DNA of 64,000 nt from Sphingobacterium lactis (GCF_011046555.1 NZ_CP049246.1:2418001-2482000), one strand, 5' to 3'; shown: positions 26,913 through 35,591, counted from the first letter of the stretch. The notes: generated by a model not told the origin, from the letters alone. Translations and numbers: made by a program.

Positions 26913-28544
26913 TTATTTTTCGATTTCTTTTAAGCTTGACATTTTCTTGTATTCCAAGAAACCTTTGATGTCTTCAAAATGTTCTCTCACGCGTTTATTT
27001 CCAAATTCGAAAACCTTGGTTGCTAAGCCGTCAAGGAAGTCACGGTCGTGGGAAACCAAGATTAATGTACCATCGAAATCCTGAAGGGCATCTTTAATAA
27101 TGTCTTTTGTTTTCATGTCCAGATGGTTGGTAGGCTCATCCAGGATCAACACATTGACCGGTTCCAATAGGAGTTTGATCATGGCCAATCGTGTTTTCTC
27201 TCCGCCGGAAAGTACCTTAACCTTTTTGGTTGTATCATCGCCACTGAACATAAATGCCCCCAAGAGATCTTTAATCTTAACACGTACATCACCGACCGCA
27301 ATTTGATCAATCGTTTCAAATACGGTTAATTCTTCATCCAAAAGGGATGCTTGATTCTGTGCAAAGTAACCGATCTTCGAGTTGTGCCCTACTTTAAGGG
27401 ATCCCTCAAAATCAATCTCACCCATGATAGCTTTGATCATGGTCGACTTACCTTCACCGTTCTTTCCGACAAAGGCAACTTTCTGTCCACGTTCAATGAC
27501 CATATTGGCATCATCGAATACCAGGTGATCACCGTAGGCCTTACGGAGACCTTCAACGATTACAGGATACGTTCCTGAGCGCGGGGATGGAGGGAATTTC
27601 AAGCGAAGTGCTGACGTATCTACTTCATCGACCTGAATGATTTCCAATTTCTCCAACATCTTCACACGGGATTGCACTTGAAGTGTTTTTGAATAGGTTC
27701 CCTTGAAACGATCAATGAATTCTTGATTATCTGCGATAAAACGCTGTTGCTCCTCGTAGGCCTTCAATTGGTGTTGGCGACGTTCCTGACGCAACACTAA
27801 ATAATGGCTATATTTCGCCTTGTAATCATAGATCCGACCCATGGTGACCTCTATGGTCCGGTTCGTGATATTATCGATAAAAGCACGGTCATGGGAAATG
27901 ACGATCACGGCTTTTGCTTGATTGACTAAGAAATCCTCTAACCATTGGATACTTTCGATATCCATGTGGTTGGTCGGCTCATCGAGCAGGATGAGGTCAG
28001 GTTTTTTCAAAAGTATTTTCGCCAGTTCGATACGCATACGCCATCCACCCGAAAATTCTGATGTCTGTCGGGTGAAATCTGATCGGTCAAATCCCAAACC
28101 CTTTAATACCTTTTCAACTTCTGCATCGTAATTGGTATCTTCCAAGGAGTAAAATTTCTCACTAAGCTCGGAGACGCGCTCGATAAGCTTCATGTAATCG
28201 TCACTCTCGTAATCTGTACGGATATTCAGTTGCTCATTCAGCTCCTCCAATTCATCACGCATTTTATAAACCTCTTCAAAAGCTTTGGAGGTTTCTTCAA
28301 ATACCGTAAGTTTATCTTCTGTCAGCAAATGCTGGGGCAGATAGGCAATAACAGCTTCTTTTGGGCCTGATACAACGCCTGTTGTCGGTTTTCCTACGCC
28401 AGCAATTATCTTTAACAGGGTGGACTTTCCTGCTCCATTTTTACCCATTAATGCAATCTTATCATTCTCATTTATGGAGAATGAAACGTCTGAAAATAGG
28501 GTAGTCCCACCAAAGGAAACAGCGATATTATTTACATCAATCAC
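26913..28544 (-). CDS. ABC-F family ATPase (ribosome-associated)
   Basis: 543 residues with two nucleotide-binding domains and no membrane segments. First Walker A GKNGAGKS (about 34-41), signature FSGGWRMR, Walker B LILLDEPTNHMD; second Walker A GKNGEGKS, signature LSGGEKTR, Walker B LILDEPTNHLD. An inter-domain linker of about 60-80 charged residues (YLVLRQERRQHQLKAYEEQQ) is the P-site tRNA-interaction motif of ABC-F proteins. These act on stalled ribosomes or in antibiotic protection; housekeeping EttA/Uup/YbiT-type role is more likely here than resistance, but it cannot be settled by eye. Confidence 0.9.
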   Translation of the reverse strand: MIDVNNIAVSFGGTTLFSDVSFSINENDKIALMGKNGAGKSTLLKIIAGVGKPTTGVVSGPKEAVIAYLPQHLLTEDKLTVFEETSKAFEEVYKMRDELEELNEQLNIRTDYESDDYMKLIERVSELSEKFYSLEDTNYDAEVEKVLKGLGFDRSDFTRQTSEFSGGWRMRIELAKILLKKPDLILLDEPTNHMDIESIQWLEDFLVNQAKAVIVISHDRAFIDNITNRTIEVTMGRIYDYKAKYSHYLVLRQERRQHQLKAYEEQQRFIADNQEFIDRFKGTYSKTLQVQSRVKMLEKLEIIQVDEVDTSALRLKFPPSPRSGTYPVIVEGLRKAYGDHLVFDDANMVIERGQKVAFVGKNGEGKSTMIKAIMGEIDFEGSLKVGHNSKIGYFAQNQASLLDEELTVFETIDQIAVGDVRVKIKDLLGAFMFSGDDTTKKVKVLSGGEKTRLAMIKLLLEPVNVLILDEPTNHLDMKTKDIIKDALQDFDGTLILVSHDRDFLDGLATKVFEFGNKRVREHFEDIKGFLEYKKMSSLKEIEK

Positions 28545-28568
28545 GATAGCTCAGAATTAAAATTTGTG

Positions 28569-28576
28569 CAAAGATA
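28569..28576 (-). promoter_or_regulatory. -7 promoter element of the ABC-F gene
   Basis: On the minus strand TATCTTTG matches TAnnTTTG exactly and lies 25 bp upstream of the ATG. The -33 part is not conserved. Confidence 0.4.
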
Positions 28577-28710
28577 AGGTTTCGCCATGAGATATAATTC
28601 CTCCGATTCACTTATTGAGATCCTTCTTCAATTTCAATCCTAAAATTTAATAAAGGTTTACGTGGGAATCATTATCTTTAAAATGCTAATTAACATATAC
28701 TAATAAATTT

Positions 28711-29736
28711 ATGAAAAAAAACACGTTGTTCTTTGGGGTGCTTCCAGCATTTTTGATGCTTAACGCCTGTAATAATGCAGAAAAAAAGGATGAAGGTAAA
28801 AATGATACTGTGGTTGTAGTTACCGATACGGTCGCGACGACGGTACCTGGGAATGCAGCTACGTTTGATCCATCATCGCTGCCCGTTGCAACTGCAGATT
28901 TAGGTGAATATCCCTATTTCGCACTTCCGGATTGGGTGAGTGATGACACAGGGTACGGATATGACAAAAAGAGTGACTTTGGAAAATTGGAAATCTATAC
29001 CAAGGACGGATTTATTCCAGTAGAAGGAAAAGTGTTTATAAAGGGATACCAAATGACAAATGGTGGTCAGAGAGCGGATTGGGATGAATATCGATTTGTA
29101 AAATCCTTCAGTAAACATTTTGAAAGCCTTGGAGCTACAAAATTGTTTGAAGGTGAAGTTCCTGATGATGCAATTGAGGGGTTGAATAAAGCAAACAACC
29201 GAGATAACTATTATTATGAATTTGGTACATCCAGTCACGATAATTTGGTAACCTATGGCGTTCAGAAAGATAATAAACCTATTTATTTTGCAATTTCCTC
29301 TAATTCGGCAGGGGGAGCTATCTATGTTATCGAAGCAGAACCATTTCAGCAAACGATTGGGATTATAAAAGCCGACAAAATTGAAAAAGATCTAGCCGAA
29401 AGCGGAAAGTCAATCCTCTATATTAATTTCGATACCGATAAAGCCACCTTAAAAACCGAAGGTAAAGATGCCATAAATGAAATTGCTAAGGTTCTCCAGA
29501 AAAACAAAGATTTAAAGCTAGATGTTAATGGATATACCGATAATGTTGGGGATGCCGATCATAATCTGCAATTATCAAAGGATCGCGCAAATGCCGTTGT
29601 TGCCAGTTTAATCCAAGGTGGAATCGATAAAACCAGATTAGCTGCAAAAGGCTTCGGAGCGAACGATTTTATAGCCGATAACTCCACAGAAGCAGGGAAA
29701 GAGCAGAATAGACGCGTAGAATTGGTGAAAAAATAA
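28711..29736 (+). CDS. OmpA family lipoprotein
   Basis: 341 residues with lipobox LMLNAC (Cys20), an acidic Thr/Val-rich linker, a central domain of about 150 residues (about 65-225) not recognised, and a C-terminal OmpA peptidoglycan-binding domain (about 230-341: ILYINFDTDKATL, NGYTDNVGDADHNLQLSKDRA, EQNRRVEL). Bound to the outer membrane and to diaminopimelate in peptidoglycan. The central region with LPDWVSDDTGYGYDKKSDFG also occurs in other OmpA lipoproteins of this phylum in my recollection. Single gene. Confidence 0.88.
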   Translation: MKKNTLFFGVLPAFLMLNACNNAEKKDEGKNDTVVVVTDTVATTVPGNAATFDPSSLPVATADLGEYPYFALPDWVSDDTGYGYDKKSDFGKLEIYTKDGFIPVEGKVFIKGYQMTNGGQRADWDEYRFVKSFSKHFESLGATKLFEGEVPDDAIEGLNKANNRDNYYYEFGTSSHDNLVTYGVQKDNKPIYFAISSNSAGGAIYVIEAEPFQQTIGIIKADKIEKDLAESGKSILYINFDTDKATLKTEGKDAINEIAKVLQKNKDLKLDVNGYTDNVGDADHNLQLSKDRANAVVASLIQGGIDKTRLAAKGFGANDFIADNSTEAGKEQNRRVELVKK

Positions 29737-29770
29737 TCTTATTGCTAAAAGGCCGTTCAATAACCAGCCT

Positions 29771-29821
29771 TTCTATCTCAAATCTAATAGCTCATATCTC
29801 ATATCTATAATCTCATATCTA
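29771..29821. repeat. Degenerate micro-repeat of ATCTCATATCT units
   Basis: Four or five variants of (A)TCTCA(A/T)ATCTA follow each other (CTCAAATCTAA, CTCATATCT, CATATCTATAA, CTCATATCTAAA). A low-complexity spacer just before the terminator. Confidence 0.6.
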
Positions 29822-29825
29822 AAAC

Positions 29826-29855
29826 AAAAAATAGGGCCCTAAAGCCCTATTTTTT
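29826..29855. terminator. Bidirectional terminator between the OmpA and barrel genes
   Basis: AAAAAATAGGGC and GCCCTATTTTTT form a 12-bp stem with a 6-base loop and a T run on either strand. The genes on both sides converge on it. Confidence 0.88.
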
Positions 29856-29864
29856 TGTTATTCC

Positions 29865-30389
29865 CTATTTCAACACAAATTTAAAACCAAGTGAAAATCT
29901 GGAAGGTTCGAAGTGTGAACCATGGGAAAGATTCCACCATGGCTTCCAATCGAAGTGCATTGCCAACGGCGTTCTCGGAATTCTAAATTCTAGACCAACT
30001 GCTGGACGGATTGCAAAATCCACGTGATCATCATCGTCCCAATGTTTGTCGTCATCATACCAATCATCGTCCCACTTACCATGATCAATAAATGATAATT
30101 GCGGACCTACACCAACATACCATGAAAGACCGTTCGTACCGGCAATCCGTTGGTTATACGAATAATCTACACCCAGGACCGTAATATGGTCTCCGAATAA
30201 AACTTGTGCATTACCGGCATTTTCGCCACCAAATGAATGTTTGATCTGCGGACCGAATAAGGACTGACCGTCGCCAACATCAACACCAAGGCCGATTGCT
30301 GTGCGGTAAGGGGTCTGCGCATTTGCTTGCTCATTTGCAGCAAACAATAAAATTAAAAGGGTAAGGAAAGGTAAAAATACTTTCTTCAT
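29865..30389 (-). CDS. Outer-membrane barrel protein with Asp/His-rich loop, hypothetical
   Basis: 174 residues: signal peptide (about 1-24, ANAQ) and a small beta-barrel (RTAIGLGVDVGDG, WYVGVGPQLSF, FAIRPAVGLEFRI, FSLGFKFVLK). Between two strands lies an extreme acidic insert, about residues 105-125, with runs DDDWYDDD, HWDDDDH. The insert is probably an extracellular or periplasmic loop able to bind divalent cations (inference). Otherwise resembles small porin-like families of unknown function. Convergent with the OmpA lipoprotein gene. Confidence 0.7.
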   Translation of the reverse strand: MKKVFLPFLTLLILLFAANEQANAQTPYRTAIGLGVDVGDGQSLFGPQIKHSFGGENAGNAQVLFGDHITVLGVDYSYNQRIAGTNGLSWYVGVGPQLSFIDHGKWDDDWYDDDKHWDDDDHVDFAIRPAVGLEFRIPRTPLAMHFDWKPWWNLSHGSHFEPSRFSLGFKFVLK

Positions 30390-30583
30390 GATAATATAAA
30401 ATTGTTTGTTTCAATACAACCTTCGCTATGAAAGTTTCCGCTGTTGCAACAAATATTTTGCCAATTGGCCAATATAAGGTGTTATTTCCCCATACGATGC
30501 AGGATATCAAGGTTATGGCTAAATCTTATTATCTGGAAAAATTACCCAGTTAGAATTAGGGGTGACCAATCTTTGCTCCAAAA

Positions 30584-30621
30584 AGAAAGTAGCTTTATGT
30601 CTGAACATAAAGCTACTTTCT
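30584..30621 (-). terminator. Strong terminator hairpin for the small hydrophilic gene
   Basis: AGAAAGTAGCTTTATGT and its exact complement form a 17-bp stem with a 4-base loop; TTTTT follows on the minus strand. It begins about 20 bp after the stop of the minus-strand gene at 30639-31031, which supports that gene being expressed. Confidence 0.8.
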
Positions 30622-30638
30622 CTCGGTATCCAATTTCC

Positions 30639-31031
30639 TTAACTTTTTCGGTTTTCACGGTTATTGCTTCCTTCTTTGACAGATGAACTTCGTGAATCTA
30701 ATGCATTCTTATTATGATGCTGTTTAGTGGCATCTTGTGAATTTATCCGATCATCCTGTGGAATGTTTTTCTCATTGCCGGGTTTCCGTTCTGGGTTTTG
30801 GTTTTCATTGTACTCCGGTCTATTTTCTTCTTCTGGAGGCAATATGTTAGGAATTTCTGCCGGTACATTTCCCTCTTCTACATCGTCATTCTTTGGAGCA
30901 TCATTCGGATTTTTCTCATCTGGCGTATTCCTAGGCTTGTCCGACTTTCTATTATCATCGTGGTGAATTGCTGCGAATGCTAGGATCAGACCTGGTCTAT
31001 TTCCTAACAAGTGTGATTTTCTTTTCATCAT
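30639..31031 (-). CDS. Hypothetical small hydrophilic protein
   Basis: 130 residues. A short basic start with a weak hydrophobic stretch (GLILAFAAIHH) is followed by about 105 residues almost free of hydrophobics, rich in Asn, Asp, Glu, Pro, Lys and Ser (NDAPKNDDVEEGN; NPERKPGNEKN), so probably disordered. No family recognised. The downstream strong terminator, and its place beside other very small genes on the opposite strand, argue that it is real. It could be a desiccation- or stress-type disordered protein. Confidence 0.5.
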   Translation of the reverse strand: MMKRKSHLLGNRPGLILAFAAIHHDDNRKSDKPRNTPDEKNPNDAPKNDDVEEGNVPAEIPNILPPEEENRPEYNENQNPERKPGNEKNIPQDDRINSQDATKQHHNKNALDSRSSSVKEGSNNRENRKS

Positions 31032-31210
31032 TTCAATGTTTCTTTATTTAGGAACAGTGAGCCACAGCTAATCGTTGAAAAGAAAAATACCCGATTGAGA
31101 AGATTTATACCCTTATTCAACTTATTGAAAACCAATTCGGAGGGTAAGTTTTCATAGGATAAGATCGGAAAATCCGAGCCTTGAATAGAACGAGTTAAAT
31201 TTATTGAACT

Positions 31211-31453
31211 ATGGAAAATCCAATGAACAATCCAGAATTGAAAGAAGGGGAGATGACAAAAAAAATCGAAGATATGACGGCGCAATTACCTTCGAAATTT
31301 TTTCTATGTACTGCAGTTGGGCTCATGGCCAGTTCGGCAATCCTTAAGTGTACAGGTCATAAACATTGGGCCTTGTTTGTGGGACAATGGGTTTCTCCCA
31401 TCCTCCTCATGGGTATTTACAATAAAATCGTCAAAACGTCAGGTCATGATTAA
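31211..31453 (+). CDS. Small membrane protein, hypothetical
   Basis: 80 residues: a charged head (about 1-28, EGEMTKKIEDMTAQLPS) and two hydrophobic segments (about 30-46 and 55-70) joined by KCTGHKH. First of a run of small plus-strand genes up to 32843. No family recognised, but such two-segment proteins next to DUF4142 genes are often part of Bacteroidota stress clusters. Confidence 0.6.
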   Translation: MENPMNNPELKEGEMTKKIEDMTAQLPSKFFLCTAVGLMASSAILKCTGHKHWALFVGQWVSPILLMGIYNKIVKTSGHD

Positions 31454-31491
31454 AAATCGCCTGAAACAGACTGTATAAAAATGAATAAGTT

Positions 31492-31590
31492 ATGTTATTT
31501 CCATTTTTATTTGCCGTAGGTTTTATCCTTATCGGACTCTATATCGTTTATCTAATTCAAACGCGACAAAATCGGTCACGGAGAAAATAA
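31492..31590 (+). CDS. 32-residue single-segment membrane peptide
   Basis: A very short frame: MLFPFLFAVGFILIGLYIVYLIQ then a basic tail TRQNRSRRK. One membrane segment followed by a positive tail is the classic layout of small regulatory membrane peptides. It lies 38 bp after the stop of the 80-residue gene and within the run of small genes. Too short for usual gene finders. Evidence is composition and place only. Confidence 0.45.
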   Translation: MLFPFLFAVGFILIGLYIVYLIQTRQNRSRRK

Positions 31591-31682
31591 TAGAAAGTTG
31601 AATTAACTTATACAGTAAATGTAATTTTATTTCAACTTCCTGTTCGTTAAAGTGTTCTTTAATTGAATCAATAAATAGTATT

Positions 31683-31907
31683 ATGGCAACGAAGAACGAA
31701 AACGAAAAAGTCGGGTTAAATAATAAGGAAAAGCCTAGAAAAGGCAAAGAATTGACTTCGGTTATTCAGAACAGAGAAAAAAACAGGGAAGGTATCGGTG
31801 AGGCTGGTGTGGATGCCCAACAGGAACAATTGAATACAATGCCTGAACCGGACACTTTTCCCAAGGAAAAGGTTAAGAAAAAAATAAGGAATAATGATGA
31901 AGCATAA
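31683..31907 (+). CDS. Small charged hydrophilic protein, hypothetical
   Basis: 74 residues, strongly charged and without signal peptide or hydrophobic stretch (KEKPRKGKELTSVIQNREKNRE; EKVKKKIRN). Likely disordered and cytoplasmic. The spacing between small genes (about 40-90 bp) suggests they may be co-transcribed. Confidence 0.55.
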   Translation: MATKNENEKVGLNNKEKPRKGKELTSVIQNREKNREGIGEAGVDAQQEQLNTMPEPDTFPKEKVKKKIRNNDEA

Positions 31908-31947
31908 ACAAATCATCTCTTCGCTTATTTTAGATAATTTTTAAGAT

Positions 31948-32142
31948 ATGAAAACACTTTTATGTAGTGCAATAGTGCTGTGCTTTGTTGCTTCATGCAA
32001 CGATCCTACTGATAGAATAGATAGAAACAGTCCTCAAGATAATCTACAAAATCCAGTGGATAGCAATTTAAATGATAGTGCTCTGGATAGTATGGAAATG
32101 GACAGCGCAAAAATGATCTTGCACACAAAACCTGAGCTATAA
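31948..32142 (+). CDS. Small lipoprotein, hypothetical
   Basis: 64 residues with a lipobox CFVASC (Cys17), then 47 residues rich in Asp, Asn and Ser (DSNLNDSALDSMEMDSAK). Terminator directly after it. No family recognised. Confidence 0.55.
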   Translation: MKTLLCSAIVLCFVASCNDPTDRIDRNSPQDNLQNPVDSNLNDSALDSMEMDSAKMILHTKPEL

Positions 32143-32171
32143 AAAGTACATTTTCTTAGCTTGGACAAGGG

Positions 32172-32195
32172 AAGGGACAATTGATATTGTCCCTT
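32172..32195 (+). terminator. Hairpin after the small lipoprotein gene
   Basis: AAGGGACAAT and ATTGTCCCTT (10-bp stem, loop TGAT) followed by TCTGTGTTT. A rather weak T run. Confidence 0.6.
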
Positions 32196-32285
32196 TCTGT
32201 GTTTACGTGAGGTTGCAGAAAAGAACTATTTGTTGGCTAAAGGGTTCAATTAGAAAATGAAATTATAAACTCCTAATCGAGCATT

Positions 32286-32843
32286 ATGAAAACAATACTA
32301 CGATTGATGGCCATCATTCTAGGAGTCATGACCATATTGGCATTTAAGCCACAAGATTCCGTCCAGCAGTTTATCGATTCGGTGATCAAAGAGAATATGC
32401 GGAGCATCGCTCTTGCAAAACAAGCTTTGGCAACTTCTTCAAGTGAAGCAGTTAAAACATATGCCCAAGCTTCCATGGATCACAGTGAAATGCTATTAAC
32501 TGAATTGGAGGCATTTACTAAAACCAAGAACTATGGTTTTTCAAGAACAGTGAAACCTGCCGACCAAGATAAGGTGCTAGTGCTGGATAGTCTGAAAAAG
32601 GATAGCTTTGACCAAGCTTACAGAAATGCTGTGGTGGATGCCAACCGGGACCTTATTGCCTTACTTGAAGCAGGAAAAATGGATGAGAAAATTCAAGATG
32701 CTGAACTTAAAACTTGGATTGATGGAAAATTACCAGGCTTGAAAGAACAACTTTCTCGAGGTGAAGCATTGACTATTTCTACCGAAGCAGCGATCAAGGA
32801 TAGGCCACAAATGCCTAAGTTGCCATTGAAAAAACAGAATTAA
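32286..32843 (+). CDS. DUF4142 domain protein (ferritin-like helical bundle), secreted
   Basis: 185 residues: signal peptide (about 1-20), then four helices with DSVIKENMRSIALAKQALATS, KTYAQASMDHSEMLLTELE and the QAYRNAVVDANRDLIALLE region, as in DUF4142, a family with a ferritin-like fold found in envelope stress regulons of Bacteroidota and Proteobacteria. Function not established. The usual His near the second helix is present (MDHSEML). It ends at a strong terminator. Confidence 0.78.
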   Translation: MKTILRLMAIILGVMTILAFKPQDSVQQFIDSVIKENMRSIALAKQALATSSSEAVKTYAQASMDHSEMLLTELEAFTKTKNYGFSRTVKPADQDKVLVLDSLKKDSFDQAYRNAVVDANRDLIALLEAGKMDEKIQDAELKTWIDGKLPGLKEQLSRGEALTISTEAAIKDRPQMPKLPLKKQN

Positions 32844-32862
32844 GCAGACAGTAATTCTCGCG

Positions 32863-32898
32863 AAATGACCATTTGATCTTTGGGTTAAATGGTCATTT
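32863..32898 (+). terminator. Terminator of the DUF4142 gene
   Basis: AAATGACCATTT and AAATGGTCATTT form a 12-bp stem (12-base loop) followed by AATTTTT, 20 bp after the stop codon. Confidence 0.8.
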
Positions 32899-33003
32899 AA
32901 TTTTTAGCAATGTCCTGTGCATGGATAGGTGTTTTGGAATAATATTGTTATCTTAACGTAGCCCGATGAACGGGAGCACGAAACTGTTTTTTATTCCCAA
33001 CCT

Positions 33004-33990
33004 ATGAAAATAATACTCTATAGCTTTCTTTTAGGTGCCGTAGGTGTACAGCAATGTGAGAGCAAGTTAAACAATACAGAAGTTCCAACTAGTATGCACG
33101 AGAAAATAGTGAATGAAAGGCCTGCGGAAGTTTTGGCAGATGGTTTTCAATGGGCAGAAGGCCCCGTCTGGGTGTCTAACGGAAGTTATCTATTGTTCAG
33201 CGACCCACGTCAGAATACCATTTTTAAGTGGAAGGAAGGCGAGGGCCTTACGGAATTCCTAAAACCTTCAGGTTATGCCGGCGAGCAGTGGTACAGTGAT
33301 GAACCTGGTACGAATGGACTGCTCATTAATCAACAGGGGGAGCTGATCGCCTGTGACCATGGTAACCGAAGGATTGTCCAGATTGACCTGGAAAGCAAAG
33401 AAAAAGCTACGCTTGTTGATCGGTGGGAAGGTAGGCGGTTTAATTCGCCAAACGATATTGCTCAGCATCCTGGTGGATCTTATTATTTTACCGACCCTCC
33501 CTATGGACTGCCAAATAGAGAACAGGATACCCTCCATAGGGAAATTGCAGAAAATGGCGTGTATCGCGTCACAAGAGATGGTTCGGTCAAACAAGTAATT
33601 GGAAATTTAGCCAGGCCAAATGGTATTGCCGTTTCACCAAAAGGGGATAGGCTCTATGTAGCTTTGAGCGATGGACAGGCCCCGTATATTATGGCATATA
33701 CCATCAAAGAAAATGGTGATTTAGAAGCGGGGAGCATATTTTTCGATTTTAAGAAACAATTCCCTGAGGAAACCATTAATGCCGATGGGATTAAGGTTGA
33801 TCCTATGGGAAATCTTTTTGCAGCGGCGGGGAATGGCGTTGTGATTATGGATTCAAGTGGGAAACTGCTGGGTCGAATTGAAACGGGCGTGCATACTGCA
33901 AATTGTGCTTTCGGTGATGACGGTTATCTATACATGACTTCCAAGGATAAATTGCAGCGCATTAAATTGCCTAACGTTGCGAATTTGTAA
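33004..33990 (+). CDS. SMP-30/gluconolactonase-type protein
   Basis: 328 residues. N-terminal signal or lipoprotein-like start (a Cys at 18, atypical lipobox VQQC), then a six-bladed propeller. Metal-site regions are visible: AEGPVW (blade 1 Glu), NSPNDI (Asn/Asp), ARPNGIAV and NADGIKVD. SMP-30/LRE proteins hydrolyse sugar lactones such as gluconolactone using Ca or Zn; the exact substrate is unknown. Adjacent to a sulfatase gene, but with its own promoter downstream. Confidence 0.85.
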   Translation: MKIILYSFLLGAVGVQQCESKLNNTEVPTSMHEKIVNERPAEVLADGFQWAEGPVWVSNGSYLLFSDPRQNTIFKWKEGEGLTEFLKPSGYAGEQWYSDEPGTNGLLINQQGELIACDHGNRRIVQIDLESKEKATLVDRWEGRRFNSPNDIAQHPGGSYYFTDPPYGLPNREQDTLHREIAENGVYRVTRDGSVKQVIGNLARPNGIAVSPKGDRLYVALSDGQAPYIMAYTIKENGDLEAGSIFFDFKKQFPEETINADGIKVDPMGNLFAAAGNGVVIMDSSGKLLGRIETGVHTANCAFGDDGYLYMTSKDKLQRIKLPNVANL

Positions 33991-34014
33991 TTGTTTTTGA
34001 AAACAATATCTTCG
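33984..34014 (+). promoter_or_regulatory. Promoter of the sulfatase gene
   Basis: TTTG at 33984-33987, exactly 19 bp spacer, and TATCTTCG at 34007-34014 (one mismatch to TAnnTTTG). It overlaps the SMP-30 stop and lies about 50 bp before the sulfatase ATG. Confidence 0.55.
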
Positions 34015-34028
34015 TACAACTTAAACCC

Positions 34029-34049
34029 GTTCCTTCTTATGGAAGGAAC
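34029..34049 (+). terminator. Small hairpin between SMP-30 and sulfatase genes
   Basis: GTTCCTTC and GAAGGAAC (8 bp, loop TTATG). No T run, so it may be a 5'-UTR hairpin of the sulfatase mRNA rather than a true terminator. Confidence 0.35.
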
Positions 34050-34064
34050 ATTTGCCAAAAACAA

Positions 34065-35591
34065 ATGATAAAAATTACTTCTTTATTCAGCGCTGTCCTT
34101 TTTTGCTGTGCAGCCTGGGCACAGCAACCCAAAAAGCCCAACATATTGATCATTATTTCTGATGATCACGCCTTTCAAACCATCGGCGCTTACGGATCAA
34201 GTTACGGGAAGACCCCTCAAATTGATCGTATTGCCGATCAAGGTGCCATCTTTAAGCGTGCCTATGTAAATAATTCGATTTGCGGGCCTGCTCGAGCAAC
34301 ATTGCTGACCGGTAAATACAGTCACAAAAATGGTTTTAAGGATAATGAAACCTCAACGTTTGATTTCAACCAAGATAGTTTCGTTAAACAACTGCAGCAA
34401 CATGGTTATAAAACAGCTTGGATCGGAAAAATTCATTTAGGTCATCAACTGCAAGGATTTGATTATTATGAGGTCCTGAATGGTCAGGGCACCTATTTTA
34501 ATCCGGAATTCATTTCTAAATCAGGCCGTCAGATTTCAGAAGGTTATGTTTCGGATCTGGTAACGGACAAAGCATTAGGTTGGTTGGATACCCTTAACGA
34601 GGAGAATCCCTTTTGCCTAGTGATCGGCCACAAGGCTACGCATCGTAATTGGCAACCTGATCCTCAGGATTTTGGAACTTATGATACAGTAGATTTCGAA
34701 TTGCCAGCGACATTTTACGACACCTATACGTCTAGAGAAGCAGCACAGCAACAAGAAATGTCTATCGATAAGGATATGCAATTGCCGTATGATCTCAAAA
34801 TGTATGATTCCGCGGAAGCGATGTTGGCACAAGGAGATTATAAGCGAATGACCTCTGCGCAGAAGAAAGCCTATTTGGATTATTATAGACCTATTTTTGA
34901 GGATTTCAAAAAAAGAAACCTGCAAGGAAAGGAGCTGGCGGAATGGAAATTCAAGCGATATATGACGGATTATCTAAATACAGCAGCTTCCATGGATCGA
35001 AATGTTGGGGAGGTTTTGGATTACCTTAATGATCGCGAATTAATGGAAAACACCATCGTAATTTATCTTTCAGATCAAGGGTTTTATATGGGCGAGCATG
35101 GTTGGTTTGATAAACGTTGGATGTATGAGGAATCCTTCCGTACACCGATGATGATCAGCTATCCCAAATTGATAAAGCCAGGATCGGTAATAGAGGCCAA
35201 CGTCATCAATGTGGACATTGCACCGACCCTGCTGGACCTGACAGGAGTTGAAATCCCTAAGGATGTTCAGGGTAAACCTTTCACTAATGTTTTGTCTGAG
35301 CCAACCAAAGAACATCGAAAAGAACTGTATTACCATTATTTCGAAAATGGAGAGCATGCCGTAAGCCCTCATTTTGGTGTACGTACGGATCGGTACAAAC
35401 TTATACGTTATTATACAGGTGTTGAAGGATGGGAATTGTTCGATTTGGAAAAAGATCCCCGCGAGATGAACAATGTATATAGTGATGCCGCTTATACAAA
35501 AACAGTGCAGCAGATGAAAAAGAAGTTGATGGCTGAAATTGAACGCTATGATGATCAGGAGGCAAAAGCTATATTTTTGAGTGGGGAGTAG
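34065..35591 (+). CDS. Secreted sulfatase (type I, formylglycine)
   Basis: 508 residues with a signal peptide (about 1-19) and the sulfatase core: metal-binding SDDH (about 32-35) and CGPARATLLTG, in which Cys73 of CxPxR is converted to formylglycine. The C-terminal part has the metal site SDQGFYMGEHGW and WMYEESFRTP. It should hydrolyse sulfate esters on sugars in the periplasm, and needs an anaerobic or formylglycine-generating maturase encoded elsewhere. Substrate unknown. Single gene with its own promoter, ending in a terminator. Confidence 0.9.
   Translation: MIKITSLFSAVLFCCAAWAQQPKKPNILIIISDDHAFQTIGAYGSSYGKTPQIDRIADQGAIFKRAYVNNSICGPARATLLTGKYSHKNGFKDNETSTFDFNQDSFVKQLQQHGYKTAWIGKIHLGHQLQGFDYYEVLNGQGTYFNPEFISKSGRQISEGYVSDLVTDKALGWLDTLNEENPFCLVIGHKATHRNWQPDPQDFGTYDTVDFELPATFYDTYTSREAAQQQEMSIDKDMQLPYDLKMYDSAEAMLAQGDYKRMTSAQKKAYLDYYRPIFEDFKKRNLQGKELAEWKFKRYMTDYLNTAASMDRNVGEVLDYLNDRELMENTIVIYLSDQGFYMGEHGWFDKRWMYEESFRTPMMISYPKLIKPGSVIEANVINVDIAPTLLDLTGVEIPKDVQGKPFTNVLSEPTKEHRKELYYHYFENGEHAVSPHFGVRTDRYKLIRYYTGVEGWELFDLEKDPREMNNVYSDAAYTKTVQQMKKKLMAEIERYDDQEAKAIFLSGE

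Noticed and set aside
28900..29352. 150-codon minus-strand frame inside the OmpA lipoprotein gene
   Set aside because: Opposite to a clear OmpA lipoprotein; Cys/Ile/Phe-rich translation without pattern.
31028..31285. 85-codon minus-strand frame overlapping the divergent spacer
   Set aside because: Overlaps two better-supported small genes and has no signal peptide, fold or ribosome-site support.
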